A stretch of DNA of 64,000 nt from Flavobacteriaceae bacterium (GTDB taxonomy: Bacteria; Bacteroidota; Bacteroidia; Flavobacteriales; Flavobacteriaceae), in the NCBI GenBank assembly GCA_018402135.1, contig JAGYJF010000004.1, positions 52,563-116,562 of the forward strand. The letters are read 5' to 3'. Shown piece by piece: positions 17,959 through 27,035 of this stretch. Position 1 is the first letter of the stretch. Every line of letters begins with the position of its first letter. Under the pieces are notes generated by a model. The model was not told where the DNA came from, ran no database searches, and saw nothing but the letters and a program-made list of their open reading frames with translations. The translations under genes and the position numbers were made by a program.

Positions 17959-19308
17959 GTGACTTTTCAAGAACTCAATTTAAATACACCTTTATACAAC
18001 GCTATAGAGGATTTAGGCTTCGAAACACCGACCCCTATCCAGGCGCAATCCTTTAATGTGATTTGTGCTGGTAAAGACGTGGTTGGAATTGCCCAAACCG
18101 GTACTGGAAAAACATTTGCTTATATGTTGCCTATTTTACGGGAATTGAAATTTTCGAAACAAGAGAATCCGCGTGTGTTAATTTTAGTGCCAACCCGGGA
18201 ATTGGTAATTCAGGTTGTAGAAGAAATTGAAAAATTATCAAAATATATCAATAATAGAGTTTTGGGTGTTTACGGCGGCGTTAACATTAACCAACAAAAG
18301 GCTGCAGTAGTATTAGGCGTTGATATTTTGGTAGCCACACCAGGAAGGTTGTACGATTTGGCCGTGAGCCATGTGCTGCAGTTAAAATCCATTCAAAAAT
18401 TGGTGATTGACGAGGTAGATGTTATGCTCGATTTAGGCTTTAGACATCAACTCTTAAATATATTTGACATTTTACCACCACGACGACAAAACATCATGTT
18501 TTCTGCTACTATGACGGAAGATGTGGAGGCGCTTATCAATGATTTTTTTGTCAGTCCCGAAAAAATATCAGTTGCCGTTTCTGGAACACCTTTAGATAAT
18601 ATTGAACAGTCCAGTTACAAAGCGCCAAATTATTATACCAAATTGAATCTAATGGTTCATTTGCTAAAGGATGCTGATAGTCTTAACAAGGTTTTAATTT
18701 TTGTGGCCAACAAACGTATGGCCGATCGATTATTTGATGCCTTAGCAGAACAATTTCCGGGCGAATGTTGTGTGATTCACTCCAACAAAACACAAAACTA
18801 TCGTTTGCGAAGTATTGAACAATTTGACAAAGGCGACAAACGTATTTTGGTAGCAACCGATGTGATGGCAAGAGGATTGGATTTTGAAACCGTATCACAT
18901 GTTTTCAACTTTGACACACCATCGTACCCTGAAAATTACATGCATAGAATTGGACGAACTGGACGTGCAGAACAAAAGGGAATTGCAGTTTTACTTTCCA
19001 CCGAAGCTGAAATTGAGGCGCGTGAAAAGATTGAAGACCTCATGCAAATGAAAATTCCTTTATTGGAATTACCTGAAGAAGTTACGATTTCAACCGAGTT
19101 AATCGAAGAAGAAAGGCCACAAATTAGAGAGCATTACAATCCGTTGAAACAAGACCAAGACGAAGCTGGACCGGCCTTTCACGAGAAAAAAGAAAAAAAT
19201 AAAAAGGTGAATTTGGGAGGCTCGTATAAGCGAGAAATCGTCAAAAAATATAAGAAACCAAAAACCCGAGGTGATAAAAATTACAATAAACGAAACAAAA
19301 AAAAATAA
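17959..19308 (+). CDS. DEAD-box ATP-dependent RNA helicase
   Basis: 449 residues. The Q motif (FETPTPIQAQ), motif I AQTGTGKT, Ia PTREL, motif II as DEVD instead of DEAD, motif III SAT, and the second-domain ARGLDF and HRIGRTGRAEQKG are all visible, followed by a Lys-rich C-terminal tail (from about residue 400) typical of RNA-binding extensions. It probably remodels rRNA or mRNA in the cytoplasm. The start is GTG at 17959 behind a good promoter box. The S1/P1 nuclease gene begins four bases after its stop. Confidence 0.93.
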   Translation: MTFQELNLNTPLYNAIEDLGFETPTPIQAQSFNVICAGKDVVGIAQTGTGKTFAYMLPILRELKFSKQENPRVLILVPTRELVIQVVEEIEKLSKYINNRVLGVYGGVNINQQKAAVVLGVDILVATPGRLYDLAVSHVLQLKSIQKLVIDEVDVMLDLGFRHQLLNIFDILPPRRQNIMFSATMTEDVEALINDFFVSPEKISVAVSGTPLDNIEQSSYKAPNYYTKLNLMVHLLKDADSLNKVLIFVANKRMADRLFDALAEQFPGECCVIHSNKTQNYRLRSIEQFDKGDKRILVATDVMARGLDFETVSHVFNFDTPSYPENYMHRIGRTGRAEQKGIAVLLSTEAEIEAREKIEDLMQMKIPLLELPEEVTISTELIEEERPQIREHYNPLKQDQDEAGPAFHEKKEKNKKVNLGGSYKREIVKKYKKPKTRGDKNYNKRNKKK

Positions 19309-19312
19309 CACA

Positions 19313-20107
19313 TTGAAAACAACAACATCTCTCCTTATTGTGGCTTTAATGGTCGCTATGTTTACAGTAAGCTCTTTTTCGGCTAATAACGAAATTGTTT
19401 GGGGTGCCACCGGACATAGAGTTGTAGGTGAAATTGCGCAAACCCATTTGAAATCCTCTACCAAGCGAAAATTGAATAAGCTATTAAACGGTCAAACATT
19501 GGCATATATTTCAACTTTTGCAGACGAAATTAAATCGGACGATCGCTATAAAAAATTTACAACATGGCACTATATTAATATGCCGTTGGATGAAAATTAC
19601 AATCCTGAAAACCGGAATCCAGACGGTGATTTAGTTTCTGCAATCGAGTTTTGTAGCGCTATTATTTCAGATAAAAACAGTAGCGATAGTGATAAAATAT
19701 TTTACTTGAAGTTGTTGGTACATTTTATTGGCGATTTGCATCAACCTATGCATATTGGTTTAGTAGAAGACAAAGGCGGAAACGATATTAAATTGAAGTG
19801 GTTCGGAAAAGATACAAATTTACACAGAGTTTGGGATTCTGAAATGATTGAAAGTTATAAAATGAGCTATACCGAATTGGCTGCAAACACTAAGGATTTA
19901 TCGAAATCAGAGATTAAAAATATTCAGCAAGGAACACTTATTGATTGGGTAAATGACATCCACAAGTCTACAAGAATAGTTTATAATTCAATGACAGAAG
20001 GTGAAAATTTAAGTTATCGGTATTCCTATTTACATTTTGATTTGTTAGAACAACAGCTTCAATATGCTGGCATACGCTTAGCAAAAGTGCTTAACGATTT
20101 GTTTTAA
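19313..20107 (+). CDS. Secreted S1/P1-family nuclease
   Basis: 264 residues with a Sec signal peptide (residues 1-23). The tri-zinc S1/P1 nuclease ligands are recognisable: WGATGHRVVGE at the mature N-terminus, FADEIKSD, TTWHYIN, LLVHFIGDLHQPMH and NLHRVWDSE. Enzymes of this family cut single-stranded DNA and RNA and remove 3'-phosphates; here the protein would act in the periplasm or outside the cell to salvage nucleotides or phosphate. TTG 19313 is chosen because it gives a standard signal peptide directly after the helicase stop; the GTG at 19271 lies within the helicase gene. Confidence 0.92.
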   Translation: MKTTTSLLIVALMVAMFTVSSFSANNEIVWGATGHRVVGEIAQTHLKSSTKRKLNKLLNGQTLAYISTFADEIKSDDRYKKFTTWHYINMPLDENYNPENRNPDGDLVSAIEFCSAIISDKNSSDSDKIFYLKLLVHFIGDLHQPMHIGLVEDKGGNDIKLKWFGKDTNLHRVWDSEMIESYKMSYTELAANTKDLSKSEIKNIQQGTLIDWVNDIHKSTRIVYNSMTEGENLSYRYSYLHFDLLEQQLQYAGIRLAKVLNDLF

Positions 20108-20112
20108 AAAAA

Positions 20113-20145
20113 TAACCCTGCCCAATAAATGGACAGGGTTTTTAT
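20113..20145. terminator. Terminator between the S1/P1 nuclease and lpdA
   Basis: AACCCTG/CAGGGTT stem with a CCCAATAAATGGA-type inner part and a T-tract follows the nuclease gene. An A-rich 5' side makes it usable for convergent lpdA as well. Confidence 0.75.
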
Positions 20146-20172
20146 TATGCTGTTTAATTAAGGTAATACCTT

Positions 20173-21579
20173 TTAAACATGTAGTGCTCTATCTCCAGTC
20201 GCGGCTAAAGCTGCTTCTTTTATAGCTTCAGTATAAGTTGGATGTGCATGGGACATTCTAGAAACATCTTCGGCAGAAGCTCTAAACTCCATGGCTACAA
20301 CGCCTTCAGCAATTAAATCGGCGCAACGTGCACCAATCATATGTACGCCTAAAATTTCATCAGTTGTTTTATCGGCTAAGATTTTAACAAACCCGTCGGT
20401 ATCCATACTTGCGCGACTTCTTCCTAAAGCACGCATTGGGAATTGTCCTGTTTTATATGCAACACCTGCTTCTTTTAACTGTTCCTCTGTTTGTCCAACA
20501 GAAGCCACTTCTGGCCACGTATATACTACGCCTGGTATTAAATTATAGTCAATATGCGGCTTCTGACCTGCCATAACTTCAGCTACGAACGTGCCTTCTT
20601 CTTCGGCTTTATGTGCCAACATAGCTCCTTGAATTACATCGCCAATCGCATAAATGTTAGAAACATTGGTTTGCAAATGCTTGTTTACTTCTACCCTACC
20701 GCGATTGTCAATTTTTACGCCAGCAGCCTCAGCATTCAATTCATCAGTAAATGGTTTTCTTCCAACCGACACCAAGCAATAATCGCCTTTAAAAACTATT
20801 TCTTCACCTTTTTTATTATCGGCTTTAACAATAACTTCATCACCATTGCGCTCAACAGATTTTACCTGGTGCGAGACATTGATATTGAATTTTTGTTTTT
20901 TAAACACTTTGGTGAGTTCTTTAGACAAACCAGCATCCATAGTTGGAATGATTCTATCCATATATTCAACAACGGTAACTTCAGCACCTAACCTTTTGTA
21001 AACCTGACCTAATTCTAAACCAATAACACCACCACCAATAATAATGAGATGTTTGGGGATTTCTTTCAGTTTTAAGGCTTCGGTAGAAGTAATTACGCGT
21101 TCTTTATCTAATTTTATAAATGGTAAATTTGCTGGTTTACTTCCTGTAGCAATGACTATGTTTTTAGCTTCGATAGTTTCAATTTCGCCATCTTCTTTTT
21201 TGATATTCACATGGGTTGCATCTTTAAAACTTCCCAAACCGTGGTACACATCAATGTTATTTTTGTTCATTAAAAAATCGATACCACCAGTAGTTTGATC
21301 TACAACAGCTTGTTTACGAGCAATCATTTGCTTTAAATTCACTTTTATTTCGCCAGGGATGTCGATCCCGTGTTCTTCAAAATGTTTTACAGCATCTTCA
21401 TAATGATGCGACGAATCAAGTAAAGCTTTACTCGGGATGCATCCGACGTTTAAGCAGGTACCTCCTAAGGTTGAATATTTTTCAATAATAGCTGTTTTCA
21501 TGCCTAATTGTGCACAACGAATAGCGCACACATAGCCTCCAGGTCCTGATCCAATAATCGCAACGTCGTAAGATGTCAT
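20173..21579 (-). CDS. lpdA: Dihydrolipoyl dehydrogenase (E3)
   Basis: 468 residues, full length. The FAD motif GSGPGGYVCAIRCAQLG, the redox disulfide GGTCLNVGCIPSK, the NAD motif IIGGGVIGLELG, the second FAD segment IYAIGDV and the catalytic C-terminal HAHPTYTEAIKEAAL are all present. It reoxidises lipoamide in the pyruvate, 2-oxoglutarate, branched-chain or glycine cleavage complexes; no complex partner is adjacent. Promoter box TATTTTTG lies 30 bases upstream. Confidence 0.97.
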   Translation of the reverse strand: MTSYDVAIIGSGPGGYVCAIRCAQLGMKTAIIEKYSTLGGTCLNVGCIPSKALLDSSHHYEDAVKHFEEHGIDIPGEIKVNLKQMIARKQAVVDQTTGGIDFLMNKNNIDVYHGLGSFKDATHVNIKKEDGEIETIEAKNIVIATGSKPANLPFIKLDKERVITSTEALKLKEIPKHLIIIGGGVIGLELGQVYKRLGAEVTVVEYMDRIIPTMDAGLSKELTKVFKKQKFNINVSHQVKSVERNGDEVIVKADNKKGEEIVFKGDYCLVSVGRKPFTDELNAEAAGVKIDNRGRVEVNKHLQTNVSNIYAIGDVIQGAMLAHKAEEEGTFVAEVMAGQKPHIDYNLIPGVVYTWPEVASVGQTEEQLKEAGVAYKTGQFPMRALGRSRASMDTDGFVKILADKTTDEILGVHMIGARCADLIAEGVVAMEFRASAEDVSRMSHAHPTYTEAIKEAALAATGDRALHV

Positions 21580-21608
21580 AATGTAATATGTATTAAATTT
21601 TTAGAGTG

Positions 21609-21616
21609 CAAAAATA
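21609..21616 (-). promoter_or_regulatory. -7 promoter box TATTTTTG of lpdA
   Basis: Minus-strand TATTTTTG matches TAnnTTTG and lies 30 bases before the lpdA ATG, a common distance in this window. Confidence 0.45.
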
Positions 21617-21712
21617 CAATATTGTCCAATCTTTTCGGCCTTTAGAGGCCTAATTTTTACCTAAAAAGCACTAAAAGTTTTAGATTATAAATAATTACTT
21701 GAAGCTTCGATT

Positions 21713-22171
21713 TTACAATTGGAGTGCCGTGCTGTGTTTAACCTCATTTATCACAAACATACTATGGGTGCTTCCTATATGCTGTATTGAAGTTAGCTTA
21801 TTGACCATGAATTCTCGAAAAGCCTCCATATCTTTTACAATAACTTTCAACAGATAATCGTAATCGCCGCTAATGTGATAACACTCCAAAACTTCAGGTA
21901 GGTTTGCGACTTCCCTTTCGAATTTTACCACATAATCGTGGGTGTGTTGGATGAGTTTGATATGACAGAAAGCCACAAAAGCATGTGAGGCCTTTTTGTA
22001 GTTTACCAAGGCTACATATTTATCGATGACACCTGCATTTTCTAACTTTCTAATACGTTCGAAAATGGCCGTAACCGACATATTTAATTGGTGTGCTAGG
22101 GCTTTATTAGTTTGCTTACTGTCCCCCTGTAATAAGCGCAATAATGTTCTATCTACATGATCTAATTCCAT
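21713..22171 (-). CDS. Lrp/AsnC-family transcriptional regulator
   Basis: 152 residues. The N-terminal winged helix-turn-helix reads LDHVDRTLLRLLQGDSKQTNKALAHQLNMSVTAIFERIRKLENAGVI; the C-terminal RAM effector domain (about 65-145) contains CYHISGDYDYLLKVIVKDMEAF. Lrp-type regulators respond to amino acids. It is transcribed divergently from methionine gamma-lyase across 163 bases, so control of that gene by a sulfur or branched-chain amino acid is a sound guess, not shown directly. Confidence 0.94.
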   Translation of the reverse strand: MELDHVDRTLLRLLQGDSKQTNKALAHQLNMSVTAIFERIRKLENAGVIDKYVALVNYKKASHAFVAFCHIKLIQHTHDYVVKFEREVANLPEVLECYHISGDYDYLLKVIVKDMEAFREFMVNKLTSIQHIGSTHSMFVINEVKHSTALQL

Positions 22172-22183
22172 AAAAGAAAATTT

Positions 22184-22217
22184 TTCTGATTTTCAGAAGC
22201 TGAGTTATTCAAAGTTA
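22184..22217 (-). promoter_or_regulatory. Lrp gene promoter with a palindromic candidate operator
   Basis: The minus strand has TAACTTTG (22210-22217), a TAnnTTTG box. Downstream of it, in the untranslated leader, sits TTCTGA-TTT-TCAGAA (22184-22198), a perfect 6-3-6 inverted repeat. Its place suggests an operator, probably for autoregulation by the Lrp protein; this is inference. Confidence 0.45.
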
Positions 22218-22334
22218 ACATATTTTCTTTAAAATTTAGCTTATACAGAATAATTATTTATATAATTGTTTATCTATTGCTATTTATTCTATAATAATAC
22301 ATTTTTGTAGTACAAATAGTTTAAATATAAATCT

Positions 22335-23552
22335 ATGTCCTTTAAACCTGCAAACGAAATACAAGACCTTCAATATTTTGGAGAATTTGGTGGCGTGAAT
22401 CCCTCTATTTCAGACTCATCAACCTATACCTTTTTATCAGCAAAAACCATGTTTGATACCTTTGAAGGTAATGCCGATGGCTGTTATTTATATTCCAGGC
22501 ATTCGTCGCCTTCCAATTTATATTTAGGCGAAGCTTTAGCTGCCATGGAAGGCACCGAAACAGCCACGGTTACCGCATCAGGTATGGGCGCTATTACAGC
22601 TGTAATGATGCAGCTTTGTGCCGCCGGCGATCATATTGTTTCTAGTAGAACTATTTACGGCGGTACTTATGCCTTTTTAAAGAATTTTACACCAAAATTT
22701 CGTGTGAACACCTCTTTTGTGGACATTACTAAAATAGACCTTGTTGAAGCTGCAATTACAAAAAACACCAAAATATTATATTGTGAATCGGTGAGTAATC
22801 CCTTGTTAGAAGTTGCGGATATTAAAGCCCTTTCAAAATTGGCGAAAAAACACAATCTGACTCTTGTAGTGGACAATACATTTTCACCTTTATCAATTTC
22901 AGCCGCCAAATTAGGTGCAGATATTGTGATTCATAGTCTTACCAAATTCATCAACGGCAGCAGTGATACTGTTGGAGGTGTTATCTGTGGCTCACAAGAG
23001 TTGATAAACAATCTCCGCAACGTAAATGACGGTACATGTATGCTTTTGGGCGCAACGATGGATAGTTTGCGAGCTGCGTCAATTCTTAAAAACTTAAGAA
23101 CCTTGCACATTCGCATCAAGCAACACAGTTACAACGCAACCTTTTTAGCCAACAAATTTAAGGCTGATGGGTTAAAAACGGTTTATCCAGGTTTAGAATC
23201 ACACACATCGCATAATACCTTTAAGGCCATGATGAATACCGACTATGGTTTCGGCGGCATGCTTACTATAGATGTTGGCAGCCTTGATAAAGCCAATGCG
23301 CTTATGGAATTAATGCAAGAGCGAAATCTTGGCTATTTGGCTGTTAGTTTAGGATTTTATAAAACACTTTTTAGCGCTCCAGGAAGCTCTACTTCTTCTG
23401 AAATTCCAGAGGAAGAACAAAAAGAAATGGGCTTATCAGATGGTTTGATTCGTTTTTCTATTGGATTAGATAATGATATTGAGCGTACTTATGAAACGAT
23501 GCGTGACTGCATGATAGAACTGGGAATATTAAAACCTCAACATCAAGCTTAA
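22335..23552 (+). CDS. Methionine gamma-lyase-type PLP enzyme (Cys/Met metabolism family)
   Basis: 405 residues of the Cys/Met metabolism PLP family. Visible are YSRHSSPSNLYLGEALAAMEGTE, ASGMGAITAVM, VDNTFSPL and the PLP-lysine motif HSLTKFINGSSDTVGG. Members split methionine or cysteine into ammonia, a thiol and a 2-oxoacid. The Arg-His near residue 56 and overall length fit methionine gamma-lyase better than cystathionine synthases, but a related specificity cannot be excluded. A divergent Lrp regulator upstream and NhaC downstream support an amino-acid catabolic role. Confidence 0.85.
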   Translation: MSFKPANEIQDLQYFGEFGGVNPSISDSSTYTFLSAKTMFDTFEGNADGCYLYSRHSSPSNLYLGEALAAMEGTETATVTASGMGAITAVMMQLCAAGDHIVSSRTIYGGTYAFLKNFTPKFRVNTSFVDITKIDLVEAAITKNTKILYCESVSNPLLEVADIKALSKLAKKHNLTLVVDNTFSPLSISAAKLGADIVIHSLTKFINGSSDTVGGVICGSQELINNLRNVNDGTCMLLGATMDSLRAASILKNLRTLHIRIKQHSYNATFLANKFKADGLKTVYPGLESHTSHNTFKAMMNTDYGFGGMLTIDVGSLDKANALMELMQERNLGYLAVSLGFYKTLFSAPGSSTSSEIPEEEQKEMGLSDGLIRFSIGLDNDIERTYETMRDCMIELGILKPQHQA

Positions 23553-23585
23553 ACTGCTTAGATAAAATTATTCTATTCTAATTTG

Positions 23586-23617
23586 AACGTTCTGTATTGT
23601 TTGCAGAACGTTTTTTT
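23586..23617 (+). terminator. Rho-independent terminator after the PLP enzyme gene
   Basis: A perfect nine-base stem AACGTTCTG/CAGAACGTT around a nine-base loop is followed by seven Ts. It separates this gene from nhaC. Confidence 0.85.
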
Positions 23618-23662
23618 GTGTTTGCATACTTCTTTACAATATCGTAACATTACAATTCTAAA

Positions 23663-25186
23663 ATGTACCCTATGACCACCAAGCCAGAAGAGACAAAAGA
23701 CACATCGGAAAATTTAGAAAATCCCAATAACCATTCCATTAGTTTATGGGCAGCTTTAATACCTGTTTTTGCACTGGTTGGTATGTTGTTTTACAACGTG
23801 TTTTTTGTGTATGGCGATGATGCTTTAAGCGGAAGCAATCAGTTTGTGTTGTTGTTAGGTGCAGCTGTTGCAGCGGTGGTTGGTGTGTATTATAAAGTTT
23901 CTTTTTCTAAAATGATTGATGAAGTTGGCGAAAATATAAAGTCGACTTCAGGCGCCATACTTATTCTTTTATTAGTTGGTGCACTTGCGGGAACTTGGTT
24001 GATTAGTGGTATTATTCCAACCATGATTTATTACGGTTTACAATTGCTCAATCCAACCATATTTTTAGCAGCTTGCGTGGTTATTTGTGCTATCATTTCA
24101 GTAGCTACCGGAAGTTCTTGGACTACTTCCGCAACTGTTGGTATTGCGCTAATTGGCATTGGTAATACCTTGGGAATTTCGGCTGGAATGACCGCTGGTG
24201 CTGTACTTTCTGGTGCTTATTTTGGAGATAAAATGTCGCCCCTAAGCGACACTACAAATTTAGCGCCTGCAATGGCTGGTGGTGATTTGTTCACGCATAT
24301 AAAGTATATGGCACTTACCACTGTACCTACTATAATTATAACTTTGATTGTTTTTGTGATTTTAGGCTTGAATATCAACACCTCAGGCATACCCGAAATT
24401 AGCGATCAATTAGAAGCTATTTCTATTGCATTTAATATTTCGCCATGGTTGTTTATCGTTCCTGCATTGGTGATATTATTGATTGTGAAAAAAGTAGCGC
24501 CATTAGTGGCACTGCTCGCTGGCACACTTTTAGGCGCTTTGGCCGCTATTATAGCACAACCAGAAATTGTAATGAGCATTACAAACGCAAGTGAGCTGAC
24601 TTTTAAATCAGCCTATCAAGGTGTTATGAACGCCATCACGGTCAATACCCAAGTAGAAACCTCCAGTGCGGAGCTCAACGATTTATTCTCTTCAGGAGGC
24701 ATGTCTGGCATGCTAAATACCATTTGGCTCATCGTTTGCGCCATGGCTTTTGGCGGCACTATGGACGCTATTGGTGCATTAACAAAAATTAGTGATGCTT
24801 TGTTAAGTATCGCCAAAACCATTTTCGGTTTATTTGCAAGTACCGTTGCAAGCTGTTTGGCACTAAATATTGCTGCATCCGATCAGTACCTTGCTATTGT
24901 GGTGCCTGGTAAAATGTTTAAGCAAGCTTATAAAGACAGAAATTTGGCACCAGAAAACTTAAGTAGAACTTTAGAAGATTCCGGTACTGTTACCTCTGTT
25001 CTTATTCCTTGGAATACTTGTGGCGCTTATCAAAGTGGTGTTTTAGGTGTTGGTGTTGGCGAGTATTTTGCCTTTGCCATTTTTAATTGGCTGAGTCCGT
25101 TTATGACGCTAATTTTTGCGGCCTTTAATATTAAAATAAAAATGATTTTGGCAAAATCCCAAAGCGCGCGAATTGATGACAAGTAA
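23663..25186 (+). CDS. nhaC: NhaC-family Na+/H+ antiporter
   Basis: 507 residues with about 11-12 membrane helices. Diagnostic NhaC blocks are ATGSSWTTSATVG, SGAYFGDKMSPLSDTTNLAPA and a C-terminal EDSGTVTSVLIPWNTCGAYQSGVLG. Family members exchange sodium for protons, and some relatives exchange malate and lactate, so the substrate is not fixed. ATG at 23663 or 23672 are both possible; the first is given. The gene follows a terminator, so it has its own promoter. Confidence 0.92.
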   Translation: MYPMTTKPEETKDTSENLENPNNHSISLWAALIPVFALVGMLFYNVFFVYGDDALSGSNQFVLLLGAAVAAVVGVYYKVSFSKMIDEVGENIKSTSGAILILLLVGALAGTWLISGIIPTMIYYGLQLLNPTIFLAACVVICAIISVATGSSWTTSATVGIALIGIGNTLGISAGMTAGAVLSGAYFGDKMSPLSDTTNLAPAMAGGDLFTHIKYMALTTVPTIIITLIVFVILGLNINTSGIPEISDQLEAISIAFNISPWLFIVPALVILLIVKKVAPLVALLAGTLLGALAAIIAQPEIVMSITNASELTFKSAYQGVMNAITVNTQVETSSAELNDLFSSGGMSGMLNTIWLIVCAMAFGGTMDAIGALTKISDALLSIAKTIFGLFASTVASCLALNIAASDQYLAIVVPGKMFKQAYKDRNLAPENLSRTLEDSGTVTSVLIPWNTCGAYQSGVLGVGVGEYFAFAIFNWLSPFMTLIFAAFNIKIKMILAKSQSARIDDK

Positions 25187-25315
25187 ATTTTAAATTTGAA
25201 AATTTAAGTTATCTTATGTTACTATAGCATCATTAGTTTATACAATTGATATAACATTCTTATTCCTCTTATTCGTTGTAATCTTGCAATGAAAAGAAAC
25301 CTTAAAAAAAATGTT

Positions 25316-25960
25316 ATGTCAATTGTAGGAAAAAAATTCCCAAACATTAGTGTAAACGCCATGAACGATCTTGGCGACACTTATCAGATTAATGTATTAG
25401 AAGAAGCGCAAAAAAACGGAAAAAAAGTTGTGCTTTTTTGGTATCCAAAAGATTTCACCTTTGTGTGTCCGACAGAGCTTCATGCATTTCAAGAAGCATT
25501 AAGCGATTTTGAAAGAAGAAATACCATAGTGATTGGTGCTTCTTGTGACACACCTGAAGTACATTTTGCGTGGTTAAATACATCTAAGGACAATGGTGGT
25601 ATTGAAGGAGTAACGTATCCCATTCTAGCAGATAGCAACAGAAATTTATCTAACGTTTTAGGAATTTTAGACATTTCTGATGAAGTGTATGATGAGGCCA
25701 CAGACTCAGTTCAATTGATAGGTGATAACGTGACCTATAGAGCAACCTATCTCATTGATGAAGAAGGAACTGTGTTTCATGAAGGTGTTAATCACATGCC
25801 TTTAGGCCGAAATGTAAAAGAATACATCAGACTTATTGATGCTTATTCGCACGTTCAAAAAAATGGAGAAGTTTGCCCAGCTAATTGGGAAGAAGGTAAA
25901 GACGCTATGAAAGCTAATGTTCAAGGCACCAAAGATTATTTAACAGCGCAATTAAACTAA
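25316..25960 (+). CDS. Two-cysteine peroxiredoxin (AhpC/Prx1 type)
   Basis: 214 residues. The peroxidatic cysteine is in FTFVCPTELHAFQ (about residue 49) and the resolving cysteine in GEVCPANWEEG near the C-terminus, so it is a typical 2-Cys enzyme reducing peroxides. An ATG nine codons upstream (25289) overlaps a TAATCTTG sequence that looks like the -7 box, so the start at 25316 (MSIVGKKFPN) is preferred. It is followed by a thioredoxin-like gene (4-base gap) and a DUF6952-type gene, which probably serve it. Confidence 0.93.
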   Translation: MSIVGKKFPNISVNAMNDLGDTYQINVLEEAQKNGKKVVLFWYPKDFTFVCPTELHAFQEALSDFERRNTIVIGASCDTPEVHFAWLNTSKDNGGIEGVTYPILADSNRNLSNVLGILDISDEVYDEATDSVQLIGDNVTYRATYLIDEEGTVFHEGVNHMPLGRNVKEYIRLIDAYSHVQKNGEVCPANWEEGKDAMKANVQGTKDYLTAQLN

Positions 25961-25964
25961 ATTT

Positions 25965-26273
25965 ATGATTCAAGAATTAGATCAAGATAATTTACAAAAG
26001 ATTGTTTCAGAAAATGAAACAGTTGTAGTGCAATATTCAGCAACATGGTGTGGCAATTGTAGAATTATGAAGCCAAAATTCAAGAAATTAGCTATAGAAA
26101 ATGATGCTATGACTTTTGTGCTTGTCGATGCTGAAAAATTTCCAGAAAGTAGAAAATTGGCCAATGTAGATAATTTACCCACCTTCGCTACTTTTAAAAA
26201 TGGAACCTTTAAAAATCAAATTCAGACTAACAAGTTTGAAATTCTTAAAGAATTAGTAGAAGAAATGCAATAA
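25965..26273 (+). CDS. Thioredoxin-family protein (CGNC active site)
   Basis: 102 residues, a single thioredoxin fold. The active site is WCGNCR, an unusual Gly-Asn between the cysteines (Gly-Pro in classical thioredoxin); the cis-Pro loop is NLPTFATF. It lies between the peroxiredoxin (4 bases) and the DUF6952-type gene (1 base), so it is the likely electron donor of that peroxiredoxin. Confidence 0.92.
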   Translation: MIQELDQDNLQKIVSENETVVVQYSATWCGNCRIMKPKFKKLAIENDAMTFVLVDAEKFPESRKLANVDNLPTFATFKNGTFKNQIQTNKFEILKELVEEMQ

Positions 26274-26274
26274 G

Positions 26275-26532
26275 ATGAAACTACCAGTTATAAAACAACT
26301 CACACAATTTGTAGAGGACAATGATGAAGATTACTTAATTGAAACCATTGAAACCTTAGAAAATCTGACTGAAGTTCCTAGCTTGAAGGACGAAGAGCTA
26401 GATGTTATAGGGGAACTGATATCTAATATGTACGGCGCATTAGAAGTACATAAAATGATAAAAGGCGGTACACCTAAAAAAGAAGCATTAAACAGTTTTA
26501 TGCAGCGCGTATTAGGAGCCATCGACAAATAA
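26275..26532 (+). CDS. Small DUF6952-type protein
   Basis: 85 residues, acidic and almost wholly helical (MKLPVIKQLTQFVEDNDEDYLIETIETLENL...), with no cysteine, signal or membrane segment. I recall DUF6952 as the name for this small flavobacterial family, usually found after peroxiredoxin and thioredoxin genes. The function is unknown. It starts one base after the thioredoxin stop, and a terminator follows, so it is the last gene of the operon. Confidence 0.82.
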   Translation: MKLPVIKQLTQFVEDNDEDYLIETIETLENLTEVPSLKDEELDVIGELISNMYGALEVHKMIKGGTPKKEALNSFMQRVLGAIDK

Positions 26533-26557
26533 TAGTTTATATTTTAGTAAATTAAAA

Positions 26558-26582
26558 GCCATCTGAATCAGGTGGCGTTTTT
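26558..26582 (+). terminator. Terminator of the peroxiredoxin operon
   Basis: GCCATCTG-AAT-CAGGTGGC forms an eight-pair stem (one G-T pair) with a short loop and is followed by a T-tract. Confidence 0.8.
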
Positions 26583-26687
26583 AGTTCATGCCATATCGAC
26601 GCATTAGAAACCAATGCAGTTTTGAATTATTTTAATAGTTCAAAAGTCTAAATTAGAATACTCAATTTTATCCATTTTTAAAAACAT

Positions 26688-26808
26688 AAAAAAGTCCCTT
26701 CTTGCGAAGGGACTTTTTACAACCTAACTTAAATCAATCAAAATATCACTATTTTGGAAACACAACAAAGGGTCATCACTCCTTTACTGTTTACTTTAAT
26801 TCTTTTTG
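26688..26808 (-). ncRNA. Candidate small RNA or micro-peptide transcript
   Basis: On the minus strand a TATATTTG box (26814-26821) is followed about 100 bases later by a strong terminator: a 13-pair stem, AAAAAGTCCCTTC/GAAGGGACTTTTT, with a TTGC loop (26688-26718). The predicted transcript is about 120 nucleotides. It contains a possible 12-residue reading frame, MTLCCVSKIVIF, preceded by AAAGGAG. No larger gene fits. The hairpin could also serve simply as a second terminator for the forward operon, though one already exists at 26558. Confidence 0.4.
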
Positions 26809-26813
26809 TTGAA

Positions 26814-26821
26814 CAAATATA
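26814..26821 (-). promoter_or_regulatory. -7 promoter box TATATTTG (minus strand) of the candidate small RNA
   Basis: An exact TAnnTTTG match on the minus strand in a stretch of over 500 bases without a protein gene (26533-27035). The bases 26822-27035 are AT-rich and show nothing else that I can name. Confidence 0.4.
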
Positions 26822-27035
26822 TAAATTTATTAAACAAAAAATAGCCTCTTATCAAATATTTAACGTTTTATCATTTATCTTTGTATAGCAAATAATCATA
26901 GATTTAATTGTCGTTTTAATTTTGTTCAATCATTACATGAACAATCTATTGCATTAGTATTCAAAGATTAAACACGAATGTTAAAATCTTGTATTTCTAA
27001 ATTGAAGTCATTAATTTTAAACAAAAACTAAGGTT

